From Gonocerus acuteangulatus (taxonomy: Eukaryota > Arthropoda > Insecta > Hemiptera > Coreidae): a stretch of 64,000 nucleotides of DNA. A program made the position numbers and the translations under genes. The notes under the pieces are model-generated. The model saw nothing but the letters and a program-made list of their open reading frames with translations, made no database searches and was not told the origin of the DNA. Below, piece by piece: positions 20,778 to 30,779 of this stretch. Within the stretch, counting starts at the first letter, position 1. Each line of letters starts with the position of its first letter. The stretch is taken from positions 55,496,603 to 55,560,602 of the forward strand of contig OX328124.1 in NCBI GenBank assembly GCA_946811695.1, written 5' to 3'.

Positions 20778-20923
20778 TCCTCGTTGGAATTAGAATCACA
20801 AGAATTTAAATTATCATTTGGATTATTATTACAAGTTGAATAAGAATTAGAAGGGTGTAATAAGGTGTGATGGGATCTACTACACGATCTACAAACATTT
20901 TTCGATTTGCATTGATTTTTCAT
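20678..20923 (-). pseudogene. BEL/Pao zinc-knuckle segment of Gag
   Basis: A short minus frame with CKSKNVCRSCSRSHHTLLH, a Pao-type Cys/His knuckle, which overlaps the start of the deleted pol frame in another frame. The junction contains a perfect 20-bp inverted repeat (20737-20779), and the DSG active-site half of the protease that should follow is missing. Confidence 0.65.
20737..20779. repeat. Perfect 20-bp hairpin at the gag/pol junction of BEL/Pao
   Basis: GATTGTGTTTTAAATTCTCT, a 3-bp TTT loop and its exact reverse complement. Such a palindrome is unusual inside coding sequence and coincides with the frameshift and the loss of the protease active-site region. Confidence 0.9.
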
Positions 20924-21322
20924 ATGTGCACCAAGACAGTTAAAACATCGTTTTAAGCGTTTTAAGATTTCATATTTTTTATTGAGTTGACAATTAATTA
21001 AATGAGAACACGATGTTATCTTATGAGAATGTTTACAAATGGGACAGCCAGAATCTTCTCACTCTATTTTATTCGAATTAGTTAGGAAAGTATTAACGTG
21101 TTTACTCTGAGTAATTCGGCCTTTTATTCCGAGATCTTGCAATATCTCAGATGATCTAGCACGTTCTATTACAAAATCAAGTAAATTTTTAAAAACTTGG
21201 AACATTAACTGATTTGAAATGATTTTCGAATGCAATCTGAGTGGAACGATCTAAGTTCCTATAGGCCAAATGAAAAAGAAGAACATCTTCTAAATTTTCT
21301 ATATCAAGCACTTTCAGTTCAT

Positions 21323-21979
21323 TTACAGAACTGGAATGTATGCTAATGAATTTCTGCAGATAATTATGGTAGATGTCGTAATGGGAGAAAAGAACAAAAT
21401 TTGATTTATATAATATGCGGCCAGAAGTCTGTTTGACTGGTATCGATCTTTAAGCACCTGCAATGCTAAAGCGTAATTTTCGGTTGTACGTTGAAAATTT
21501 GGTATAAGAGATAGAGGCTCTCCTTCGAGTACCGACCTCAAATACTGAAATTTTTGAGCTTGCGTTAGGCATTCGTCGGTACCGACTATACTGTTAAACA
21601 GTGATATGAAGGTAGTCCAATCTTCGATTTTCCCCGAAAAACGTGGAACTTCTATAGTAGGGAGAAAGGATTTGGTTTGAAGAATAGGCTTCTCCTGCAG
21701 GCACGCGCCTGTCGGAGCTTCGGGATACAGCCTGTCCAGCCTAAGATATGTACTGCGTATGGAATGTATGACGTCATCGAAGGCTACGTGAACATTCTGA
21801 ACTTCCAATTTCTCAGTTTCCATAAAAACTTCCGCATTAATTTCCATAATCGTATCCTGTATTCTAGAGAAATTATTTTCCATTTGATCCAATTTGATAT
21901 ACGTAGGGGCGAAATCGCGAAAATTTTCCTTTTCTAAATTTGTAGCCCTTTTTAAGTAATTGGATGCCATTGCGAACAT
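21323..21979 (-). pseudogene. gag: BEL/Pao Gag N-terminal region
   Basis: A 218-codon minus frame typical of Pao Gag: an N-terminal coiled region (NYLKRATNLEKENFRDFAPT), then TIEVPRFSGKIEDWTTFISL and QKFQYLRSVLEGEPLSLI, the characteristic PxFSGxxxxWxxFxxxF...KFxYLxxxLxGxA block. It ends in a changed frame near 21380 (LLAAYYINQ). The remainder to about 20930 is Gag in shifted frames, including another Cys/His-containing stretch. Confidence 0.8.
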
Positions 21980-22165
21980 TTCCTCGCGCTTTTCCCTTAA
22001 AATAGCCAGTTGTTTAACCGGGTCTCGTTTCGACAGCTTGAATTTGGAAAAATAAAAATTTTAATTCTATAAACTGGGGAACTAATATGTACTCCGCTAT
22101 TCGGATTAGTCGTAGTTAAATCTCCACAGATTACTTATGCAATCCGCGGCCCGGAGGACCAAAAA

Positions 22166-22471
22166 TGTACGCGCTGGGGATTGAAAGATTAATCCTCGGC
22201 ACGTGGTTTGAGGGATGGATTCAGAGTATGAGAAAAAACATTTAAACTTACCATTACGTTGCCAGCTGCTGAAGAAACAGAGCCCTGTTCGCAGCTCCTG
22301 GAAAGTAAAGAGAGAAGAAAGGCCGGAACGTAATGGGAATTGAGGGGGCAGTCCCGAGCTAAAAGAATGAGATATGACCTACTCTAGATCTGGAAACGAA
22401 CTGCACTCCCTTATTAGGGAGGTGGGGTACGACGTACTTTGTACCTAAGTGTTAAAGCCCGCGCCCCAACA
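22166..22471 (-). repeat. BEL/Pao 5' LTR (306 bp)
   Basis: The longer of the two LTR copies; it retains the ATTGAAAGATTAATCCTCGG segment deleted at 17730. TG...CA termini. Confidence 0.9.
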
Positions 22472-22866
22472 GGTCATTATAGTTGGAAATTATAAAGACC
22501 AAATGTTAAAACTGTAAATACTTCTTTAAATACACGGTCACGTACCTAAAAAAAAAAATTAAAATAGTTTTGCCTTAAACAGATTTAACTGGAAGTAACA
22601 GTAAATGATGCAACAACATTCACAACTTGGAAGCCATTAAGTTTGGTGCACAATGGATACAAGTGTCACTTGTATCCCTTGGCTTTCAAACAAACCTGCT
22701 CATTATTGAAGTAGTTGATTTTGTTTCCGTTATTTCTCAGCAATTTCCAGACATTTGCTTACATCCCTTTACCACCAACATTTTGTAAGTAGTAACTATC
22801 CAGAACTGCACTTAACTCGATTTTTTTAAAAATGTCACTTGTACCCCTTGGCTTCTCACCCCGTCA

Positions 22867-23494
22867 TATGTCTGTTCTCTCTGTAGGTGCCCCAAAAATG
22901 GTCTGATTTTGATTTTTGGAAGTAAAATCCTTCCTCCACTTTGAAAGGTCAAGTTCGTTAACCATCAGAATCCGTCAATGGGATCACGTTTTTCGGACCC
23001 AATAAACGCGAAAAAAAAACGCGTATGTTTTCGCGTTAATATGCTTAAAGAAAACGAATGAACAAATTTTGGGAACGAGCTAATAAGGCACAGTTCCTGC
23101 GACATTTATATTATTGCTTCGATTAGGATTAGGATCGGGTTTTAGGGTGAGTAACTTTTCGGTTCTTACGCCCTATTATTGCTTTGATATAATTCCACTA
23201 ATCAATACAAAGAAAAGACAATTACAATCAAGAAAAAGTTCCGACTCTCAGGATCTGCGTTATCTTAGCGTCTTTCCATAAAATCCTTATTCTTGAAGAG
23301 ATCATTAATAGTTTTTTAAAAATATTTTGGTATGTTTCCTGTGACGTTACATTGATAAACTAAATTTTACTACTTATTGATGTAAATTATAACGTCAACT
23401 TATACATTAGAATGATATTTGGGCGGGTTTTCTACAGGTTACCACCCTTTAATGTCACTATTAAATAAAAGTCCGTCACGCAGGAGCTGCATAA
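22867..23494. other. Anonymous sequence with a short SINE-body relic
   Basis: No gene. At about 23428-23452 CTACAGGTTACCACCCTTTA is the inverse of the AAAGGGTGGCAACCTGTAG segment in the 5S-derived SINE at 32113-32277, so it is probably a relic of that repeat. Confidence 0.45.
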
Positions 23495-23502
23495 CTAAGC
23501 AC
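23495..23502. repeat. hAT 8-bp target duplication, left
   Basis: CTAAGCAC, exactly repeated at 26383-26390. Confidence 0.92.
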
Positions 23503-23519
23503 CAGTGTTGGGCAAAAAT

Positions 23520-23860
23520 CATTCAGAATAATGAATAATGAATAATGAATAAATTTGATATTTCATTCTGAATAATGAATAATTTTTCATTCATTATTCA
23601 GTAAATCAATGAATAACGTAAATTTTTATTTTTATTCATTATTGAATAACAATGATTTATTGAATGAAAATTTTTATTGATTGAAAATGATTTTATTGAA
23701 TAAAAATGATTTATTGAATGAAAATTTTATTGAATAAAAATAATTTATTGAATGAAAATTTTTATTGAATAAAAATTATTTATTTGAATGAAAATTTTTA
23801 TTGAATAAAAATGATTTATTTGATTGAAATTTTTCGTTAAGTACATCAAATTTTTTCTTT
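23520..23860. repeat. GAATAAT-type repeats in the left arm of the hAT element
   Basis: Tandem variants of TGAATAAAAATGATTTATTGAATGAAAAT. An inverted counterpart lies at about 26180-26375. Confidence 0.85.
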
Positions 23861-23893
23861 CTTTTAATGAAAACTATACATAAGAGTGACATT

Positions 23894-23897
<4 letters not shown>

Positions 23898-23948
<51 letters not shown>
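23898..23948. repeat. (TA)n microsatellite, left arm of the hAT element
   Basis: A TA tract directly followed by AATCACGTGTCTGTCTG; the mirror structure is at 26119-26173. Confidence 0.93.
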
Positions 23949-23949
<1 letters not shown>

Positions 23950-23951
<2 letters not shown>

Positions 23952-24795
23952 CACGTGTCTGTCTGTTTGTTCCTTGTACAAATCCACACCGTTTGACCGA
24001 TTTTTACCAAACTTGGAATAAGGGGGGTAGGTATTCATACGGGAAGTCTCGTAGGCTAAATCAAAATCGTCTACCAGCTGTCTGTCTGTATGTTTATTCC
24101 TTCTACAAATCCACACCGTTGGACTGATTTTGACCAAACTTGGAACAAAGGTAGGTCTTATCCAGGGAGTGTCGTAGGCTAATCTAAAAACGCCCACCAG
24201 CTGTTTATCTGTAGGTTTGGTCCGTATACAAATCTACACCGTTTGACCGATTTTGACCAATTTTGGCACACTGGCAGGTCTCGATACGGGGAGTATCGTA
24301 GGCTAAGTCAAAAAAATCTACCAGCTGTCTGTATGAATGTTTGTTATTTATACAAATCCACACCGTTTGACCGATTTTGATCAAACTTGGAACACAGGTA
24401 TTTCTTGATAGGGGAATTGTCATAGGCTTGGTCAAAAACGTCTACCAGTTGTATGTCTGTATGATTGTTCCTTATACAAATTCACACCTTTTGACCGATT
24501 TTGACCAAACTCGGAACATAGGTAGGTCTTGATAGGGGGATTGTGCATAGGTTAGGTCAAAAACGTCTATCAGCTGTCTGTCTGAATGTTTGCTCCTTAT
24601 ATAAATCCACACCGTTTGACCGATTTCGATCAAACTTGACACATATGTAGGTTTTGATACGGGGAGTGTCATAGGCTAGGTCAAAAAAGTGTACCATCTG
24701 TTTGTCTGCCTGGTTGTTCCTTATTCATATCCACACCGTTTGACCGATTTTGACCAAACTTGGCGCACATGTAGGTCGTGATCCGGGGGCGTTAC
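23950..24795 (+). repeat. Tandem array of ~120-bp GTTTGACCGATTTTGACCAA units
   Basis: About seven units, each with CTGTCTGT..GTTTGTTCC, CAAATCCACACCGTTTGACC, GATTTTGACCAAACTTGGCA and GTCATAGGCTAGGTCAAAA. The same unit occurs inverted at 25690-26115 and singly at 10360-10560, 33170-33320 and 38450-38700. Long unbroken frames through the units are a property of the repeat and do not show a gene. Confidence 0.9.
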
Positions 24796-24999
24796 AGGCA
24801 ACGTAAAAATTGTCTAGGACTCACAGTTCGGAGGTCACAGGTTCGCAACTGTAAACCCGAACAGTTACAGATTTGTGTTATTAGATTTTAATATTACTTA
24901 CTTGGTTTGTAACGTTGCTGCCATGAAAATTAAATGTTAATGATAGGCTTATAATAGCCATTATTTAAAGAAAAATTATAATGCCTGATTATGTTTTAC

Positions 25000-25390
25000 T
25001 ATCACATGAGAACTAATTATTCAAATAAGCTTTCAAGGTCGCTCACTTTTCAAAATGTTCATCACTGAGCTTATGTGCTTTGGGAGTATTTGTCTTGCTT
25101 GCGAATGAAAACAGTCTTTCAACTGGCGCAGATATTTAAAATTATTTAACATAGTCTTCTTCCTGATTTTCAAAAAATTGCAAACTTGGACTTCTGCTTT
25201 CGTAAGAGAATCGTCGCTTGTTAGGGTATCGACATTTCCAAAATAATAAAAAAATCATTAACTTTAGATAGGCGAGCTGTAGGTGTCACCTCCATTAGTG
25301 CATTTACCTCTTCTAAAACTTTTTATTTAAAAAATCCAAAAATTTCGTCATGTTTCAATTCCGCGTGGATATCACTCAACATAAATAATA
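25000..25390 (-). pseudogene. hAT transposase C-terminal (dimerisation) remnant
   Basis: The reverse complement of about 25030-25135 reads SAPVERLFSFASKTNTPKAH, then KLSDEHFEK. This is the SAxxERxFS signature of the hAT dimerisation domain, followed by the typical LxxxxxE(K/N) end. Upstream coding (minus strand, 25140-25390) is recognisable only in shifted frames (EVNALMEVTPTARLSKVNDF). It is the decayed transposase of the surrounding element, which is therefore non-autonomous. Confidence 0.8.
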
Positions 25391-25441
25391 TTCTATCAAA
25401 TGAATGGGAATTTCGAAATGGGTGGCAAGCCAGGGCTGCTG

Positions 25442-25535
25442 ACTGCCTTACCCCAGCGAGCCTGCTGCCTTACCCCAGCGAGCCTGCTGCCTTACCCCAG
25501 CGAGCCTGCTGCCTTACCCCAGCGAGGCTGCTGGC
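25442..25535. repeat. 22-bp GC-rich minisatellite
   Basis: About four copies of CTGCCTTACCCCAGCGAGCC plus TG, a GC-rich island in AT-rich DNA at the centre of the hAT element. Confidence 0.9.
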
Positions 25536-25689
25536 CTGTCTATCCAGCGAGCAGTCACGCCAAGAAAAAAAACGTCTGCGCTTTGCAGACCAGATGTCTG
25601 CAGTAGTACACACATACTTACACTTTCGTTTTACGTACACCATTTTGACGTAGCCTAAGACATTCCCCCGATCAATACCTACCTGTGTC

Positions 25690-26115
25690 CTTAGTTTAGT
25701 CAAAAACGGCCAAACGATGTGGAATTGTACATGAGACAAACACACAGACAGACAGCTGGTAGACGTTTCTTAAATAGCCTACGACACTACCCATATCATG
25801 ATCTATCTGTGTGCCGAGTTTGGTCAAAATCGGTCAAACGGTGTGGATTTGTATAAGGAACAAACATACAGACAGGCAGCTGGCAGACGTTTTTGACTTA
25901 GCCTATGACAATTCCCCTATCAAGATCTCCGTGTGTACCGAGTTTGGTCAAAATCGGACGAAGGGTGTGGATTTTTATAAGGAGCAAACATACAGACAGA
26001 CAGCTGGTAGACATTTTTGAAATAGCCCACGACAATTCGTGGATCAAGACCTACCAGTGTGCCGAGTTTGGCCAAAATCGGTCAAACGGTCTGGTTTTGT
26101 ATAAAGAACAAACAG
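25690..26115 (-). repeat. Inverted tandem array of the ~120-bp repeat
   Basis: Three to four units in the opposite orientation to 23950-24795, followed by (TA)n at 26127-26150 and 26156-26166. Together with the left array this forms an imperfect stem. Confidence 0.88.
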
Positions 26116-26382
26116 ACGCGTGATTTATATATATATATATATATATACACATATATATATATATATACACACATAAAAAAAAAATCAGTCAATGAATAAC
26201 TGAATAAATGAATGAATTCTTATTCAATAAAAATTTATTGAATAATGATCCAACCCTGTTATTCATAGAATAAAAAATTATTCAGTGTATGACTAACGTA
26301 ATGAATGAATAAATTATTATTCAATAAAAATTTATTTGAATGATCATTGAATAAAAAAATTATTGAATAATGCCCAACTCTG

Positions 26383-26699
26383 CTAAGCACTTTCCTCAGA
26401 ATTTGGGTAGTGTAGACTGCTTTCCAGAACAATTTGCTTAAAATATCCTACATAAATAAAATAAAAACGTGAATAGTTCTCATTTTGTAATGAGTAACTG
26501 ATCAATTATTAATTTGCATCCAGAGTTATGTTTACACATGGTACCTACTACACTACGTAATAAATACAAAAATCCTCATATTATCGTATTTTGATCTAAC
26601 GCAGGAACAGGATACAGTCACTCTAGTGGTAGAAAGCGCTGCTTGCGGCGGCTTTGTGAACCTACGTCTGCCGGCTTTTCTATTCAAATATATTACAAA
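26383..26699. other. Short unique-looking stretch
   Basis: The right hAT duplication (26383-26390) followed by AT-rich sequence with no recognisable feature. Confidence 0.4.
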
Positions 26700-27400
26700 T
26701 TAAACCCCCGCTTTCCGATTGACCGATTCAGCTCATTTTTACAACACTTCTTTCTCATGAGTTACCCACGACGTATACAGCGTTTCGTTACAATACAGCA
26801 GAAATTACGACCGGTATGAGTATATTAGGAATTTGGGTCCGGAGTAAACCCCCCCTTCTAATGAACCGATTTAGTTTCTTTTTACAACACATATTTACCT
26901 GTAGATTACCACTACGAATACCGAGTTTCGTCGAAATATACCAAAAATCACGGCTGGTAGTGGCGAATTGGTATTGTGGGTCTGGAGTAAACCCCCCCCC
27001 CCCCCCTCCTAATGAACCGATTTCGTTTATTTTTACAACACATATTTACCTGTGGATTAGCACTACGAATACCGAGTTTCGTCGAAATATACCAAAAATC
27101 ACGGCTGGTAGTGGCGAATTGGTATTGTGGGTGCGGAGTAAACCCCCCCTTCTAATGAACCGATTTAGTTCATATTTATATCTCACTTTTCTCTCTATAT
27201 TAACACTACGAATACCAAGTTTCGTTGAAATATAACAAATATTACGGCTGACATAGTCAAATAAGTGTTTTGGGTTCGGGGTAAACCCCCCCCCCCTTCC
27301 GGTGGACCGACTTTGGTGGTTAACGAACTCGTTCAATCGTTTGCTAATTGAATGCTATATACCAAGTTTCGTGACGAAAAAACAAAAACTCTGGCCGCTA
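26700..27400 (+). repeat. Tandem array of ~145-150-bp units
   Basis: About five units containing GGAGTAAACCCCCCC, AATGAACCGATTTAGTT, ACGAATACCGAGTTTCGTCG and AAAATCACGGCTGGTAGTGG. Units 2 and 3 are nearly identical; the first and last are diverged. Runs of 7-16 C occur in each unit. It ends at a (TA)n tract. Confidence 0.9.
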
Positions 27401-27417
27401 TCGTGTTAACAGACACA

Positions 27418-27429
27418 CATATATATATA

Positions 27430-27489
<60 letters not shown>

Positions 27490-27492
27490 TAT

Positions 27493-27541
<49 letters not shown>

Positions 27542-27555
27542 TATAGATATATATA
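27418..27555. repeat. (TA)n compound microsatellite
   Basis: About 140 bp of TA with occasional CATA/GATA interruptions. Confidence 0.95.
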
Positions 27556-27930
27556 AATTTTAACGGGGGTCATTTTCGGTGTCTACTAGGTAGGATCGAT
27601 AAAGATTTGAAGAAATTTTTCAAAAATTCCGTCATGAGTCCAACCTCAATAGCTACTTTCCTTCGGAGGAAAGTGCTAAAATTAAACACCTTCTCCAATG
27701 AAATCTCTAAAGCTGACATAAAGGTGTCATTATGTGACGGAAGTATCAGGTCGCAAGCGGTGGGGGTAAATGTCGGCCGTCTTTTAATGGTGCCGAGAGA
27801 TGTAAACTTGGACGACTGTCTTTAAAAATAAATACTGATAACGTTAACTGCTACCGGAAAAAAGTCACCTGTTCATCAACATCATGCGGCCACCGTCTCG
27901 TGTAAATAGCGGTGCCGCTATTTGACGTTC
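27556..27930 (+). other. Unrecognised stretch with a short open frame
   Basis: The frame 27607-27825 (72 codons) has no family I recognise. The first ~120 bp (ACTAGGTAGGATCGATAAAG) resemble a stretch at 50055-50150, so this is probably repeat-derived. Confidence 0.4.
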
Positions 27931-27964
27931 CTCGCTTACCAGCCGTAGGGAGCTGGTAAGCGAG
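27931..27964 (+). ncRNA. 13-bp perfect hairpin in the R2-like 3' region
   Basis: CTCGCTTACCAGC, an 8-base loop and its exact complement. It could be an RNA structure recognised by the element's own reverse transcriptase. Confidence 0.55.
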
Positions 27965-28510
27965 AGAAATGTGTCGGACTGCTGTACAAGTCCTTCGTTC
28001 CAGGGGCACGGCAGCTCTCGACTGCTGTACAAGTCCTTCGTTCTAGGGGCACGGAAAACTTCGACTTCTACAGAAGTCCTTAGTAAGGAAAGGGTTAAAG
28101 GGCTCCAGCATCATCTTCAGTCGATGCAGGACACTCCTCGCCGGGGCAGGCCGTTGAGGGTCGTCAGCTTTTACCTATTTATTTATTTGTTTCAGTTATT
28201 TATTTATCGTTTTGTGCTTGTGTTTATTTTAATTTGGTGTGTGTGTGTGACGTGATTTGGGACTCTATTATTTTATTATTAGGGACGAGAATTTGTTTTA
28301 TTTATTTATTTTGTATTTGCACTACAGTAGATGCCTCCAGAGGAGCTCTGGTCTAGTGGATGAAGTTATACGAGTTAGACCATGTTTGGCTGAATTTTAT
28401 TTCTTTATTTTATTAATTATTTTTTTGTACTATTTTATTTTATGGTATTGCTCATTTCATTAGTGTTATTATTTTATGATTATTATTGATCTTAAGTATC
28501 AATATTATTT
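27931..28510 (+). mobile_element. R2-like element 3' region, second copy
   Basis: Shares with the minus-strand R2-like fragment at 13738-14840 the stretch GGGCTCCAGCATCATC..AGTCGATG..GGACACTCCTCGCCG (about 28097-28165) and the terminal CTAGTGGATGAAGTTATACG part (about 28353-28510). A strongly structured leader lies upstream: a 13-bp hairpin at 27931-27964 and three 43-bp units starting at 27977, 28020 and 28063. It ends in an AT-rich region and a TA tract (28516-28540). No endonuclease coding remains. Confidence 0.6.
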
Positions 28511-28639
28511 TTTTATATATATATATATATATATATATTATGGTGTATTTCTTATTAGTTATTGATGCAATTTATTATTAGTTTGTATATATATAAGTAG
28601 ATAATGCCTAGTAAAAGTTGTTTCATCATATGTTAAAAA

Positions 28640-28685
28640 ATGAAACAATTTTGTATGGTGCTAATGACCTCAGCAGTAGATGCAC

Positions 28686-28731
<46 letters not shown>
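28640..28731 (+). mobile_element. SINE 3'-tail fragment with long poly(A)
   Basis: TGGTGCTAATGACCTCAGCA with GTAGATGCACC forms the same stem-loop tail (GGYGCTAATGACC...GRTGYRCC) found at 39525-39562, 41600-41640 and 43840-43871, followed by about 44 A residues. A severely 5'-truncated SINE copy. Confidence 0.75.
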
Positions 28732-28732
<1 letters not shown>

Positions 28733-29899
28733 ATCTACATGAAATACGTATGTCTGTCTGCCTTCTAGTCTTTTTTTTAATGGACAAAGAGATTTTTTTT
28801 TCATCACAAGCCCAAGTTGTGAAGTTCACGGTAAAATAAATAATAGAAAGGCTTAGGAGAGGCTTTCAGAGTTGGGGGGGGGGTTTACGTATATCTCCAA
28901 TTAAATTGCTCATTAAAGATATCTTGTAGATATGCGTAGAACATTCTAAATTGTTGTACCTAAAATAATTTTAGCTGTTAAAGCCTAATCAGCTTCTGCA
29001 TTAGAAGACCCGGGTCTTAACGATTGTTAAATTGTTCTAGGAGACGAGAATTATCCTACCAAGTGGTCCTATTTCAGCTAGGATTTCAACATCCCATTCC
29101 CACGCATTATTATGTTGCTAATCTTTCTTTGTTTCAACTGAGTACGTTTGAGAGAAACGATAGTTTTCAATTTAGACTACAGGGATATCTTTTCATAGTG
29201 ATCCCATAAAGGAAAATGATTCAATACTTTTATTTGCGTTTGGATCCCCGCCCTGTAGAGAGTCAACTCTGTTTATGATTATTATCGACGGCAACAAAAC
29301 ACGATTTAAAAGTTTTGGCAAGAAATGTTCACTCTTCTTATTTCATGGATCACGAAACACTGGCCGTTCAAAAATAATATATATGCTATGGAACGAAAAT
29401 CGTCCAATTTTGATGTAATTTGGAACCAAAATACTTCGTCTAAAACGAAAAGTCAAATTTCTTTACCCGTACAAGTTTTACAATTGAACATAAAATAAAA
29501 TTTAATTTTTCATCTAACTTAATATCAGCACTGATTTCGTTTTAATTAAACATTCGAAACCTGATTAGACTTGGAAATATCAGACTGGCACATCTTCTTA
29601 AAACGTAAATTTATATTAATTCAACAATGATATTAATTCATATAATATTTAGTACAAATAATAATTGTATGAAATTAAATAAGATGCTGAAACATAATCA
29701 CTGTTATTAATTTGTATATTATCTATTTTTTATTCTTGAAGTAAACTAATTATTCTGTTTAATTGTAAATTTATATTGTAAATTTTGTGCTTCCACATCT
29801 ATCTGAGTTGCAATGTGCTTTCAATGGGCTACAAAAAACAAAAATCTGGCTAGAAATAAAAAAAAAAAAGTTGTTTTAAATTTTATTAGCTTTCGTTTC

Positions 29900-29933
<34 letters not shown>

Positions 29934-30160
29934 CATAGACATCGTTTAAGATTTAGAGGCTGTTGTATTTTTTGAAACATGATATCTCGTTTGGCCCACT
30001 AGGAACGAAATTCATTCGCTGCTCAACAAGTTAGTAATTGTATGTTAAGAGTTTGTGACCGATTCACAATCGAGTTAAGACGACATTATCCCTTCTTTTG
30101 GAAATGCTTAGAGGTATCAAGGTCGTTACGAAGGATTTTAACAAACAGACAGTATTGTTA
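28732..30160. other. Anonymous AT-rich sequence
   Basis: No coding or RNA feature recognised; it includes a poly(A) run at about 29904-29931 and G-rich and A-rich short tracts. Confidence 0.45.
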
Positions 30161-30560
30161 TAATGCCATTTCGATTTCACCTGTGCCCACATGTGGACAT
30201 ATGGCAGGCCCGCTTCTGATGCTTCCTCGCTAGCATATCCGCACTGTTATTCCCCTCAATACCAATGTGCCCAGAATTCAGAGGAATGTTACGATCCTTT
30301 CTCTAGCTCGAGTTGTTGTTACCAAATTAATTATTTGACAGAGGATCGATGGTAAATTTGATTTCGAATATTTTCGGTACCATTCAGCTCTGCGATATAT
30401 ATACCTGTACCTCGGTGTAAAAGAACAGATCGTTATCTCTCATTGCCTACGAATATACCGCACCCAGCTCCTTCTGTGCAAAAGAAACGCAAGTTTCACT
30501 ATTACGAGCTAATGTAAACTCAATATTGAGGTCTGGGGCAATCCATGATCTCACAATTGG
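30160..30560 (-). pseudogene. RNase H remnant of a non-LTR retrotransposon
   Basis: The reverse complement of about 30185-30275 reads GHIGIEGNNSADMLARK, the closing motif of the RNase H domain in Jockey/I-type elements. Upstream on the same strand, in broken frames, a stretch reads LNIEFTLARNSETCVSFAQK, which fits the domain's second strand and central Glu. Multiple stops; very degraded. Confidence 0.5.
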
Positions 30561-30779
30561 GTGTTTGCTTGTCAAAGCATTATCCCACATACTTTATTTT
30601 TTATTTTATTTTTATTTTTTGCTACGTTTGCCCTCACTACTAGTGGTCTAGTTATTATCTTTCCAGAATTATGCATACCTCGTACCCCTCAACAATATCG
30701 TGTAAGAAATGATTCACTTCAACCGGACCTGGACGAAAAGGAACTGATTGTAACTCGTAGTTTTGGATCTTAGAGCCTA

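Larger units (their letters stand above)
17730..22471 (-). mobile_element. BEL/Pao LTR retrotransposon, internally deleted
   Basis: A minus-strand element bounded by LTRs at 22166-22471 (5') and 17730-18001 (3'). CGTCA at 17725-17729 and GGTCA at 22472-22476 form a 5-bp target duplication with one mismatch, as expected for BEL/Pao. Gag-like and Pao-type Pol sequence is present, but the protease active-site half and the RT/RNase H core are missing. On the minus strand TGGTCCTCCGGGCCG follows the 5' LTR and could be the primer site. Confidence 0.88.
16813..22866 (-). mobile_element. Unclassified DNA transposon with GGGKTGAGAAGC ends, split by BEL/Pao
   Basis: Inverted ends: TGATGGGTTGAGAAGCTAAG starts at 16813, and the inverse TGACGGGGTGAGAAGCCAAG ends at 22866, continuing to GGGGTA in both. 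Extra copies of the subterminal CCCCTTGGC motif occur at about 16974-16984 and 22675-22684. Short flanking ATAT/TA repeats are compatible with a TA target but are not decisive. The interior holds a SINE (17077-17241), a minus-strand transposase-like remnant (17277-17729) and a complete BEL/Pao insertion (17730-22471). Removing the insertions leaves about 1.15 kb, so the element is itself internally deleted. Confidence 0.6.
23503..26382. mobile_element. hAT transposon with fold-back interior
   Basis: A 2,880-bp element flanked by a perfect 8-bp duplication CTAAGCAC (23495-23502 and 26383-26390), the hAT signature. Ends are CAGTGTTGGGCA and the inverse of CAGAGTTGGGCA, with one mismatch in 12. 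From the outside inward, both sides carry GAATAATGAATAA-type AT-rich repeats, a (TA)n tract, and ~120-bp tandem repeats in opposite orientations. The centre has a decayed hAT transposase C-terminus (minus strand) and a 22-bp GC-rich minisatellite. Confidence 0.93.

Noticed and set aside
23867..24672. Several open frames on both strands across the ~120-bp repeats (for example SLVKIGQTVWICIRNKHTDRQ)
   Set aside because: They follow the tandem repeat unit and appear wherever the repeat occurs; open frames are a by-product of the unit length and sequence.
24800..24870. tRNA-like stretch with GGAGGTCACAGGTTCGCAAC
   Set aside because: A box B-like match only; no box A at the right distance and no cloverleaf.
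23950..26115. A CRISPR-like array
   Set aside because: Direct repeats of ~120 bp without unique spacers, in an animal genome, within a hAT transposon.
26816..27336. Open frames over the 145-bp array with Pro runs
   Set aside because: Repeat-derived; the Pro run is the C-homopolymer.
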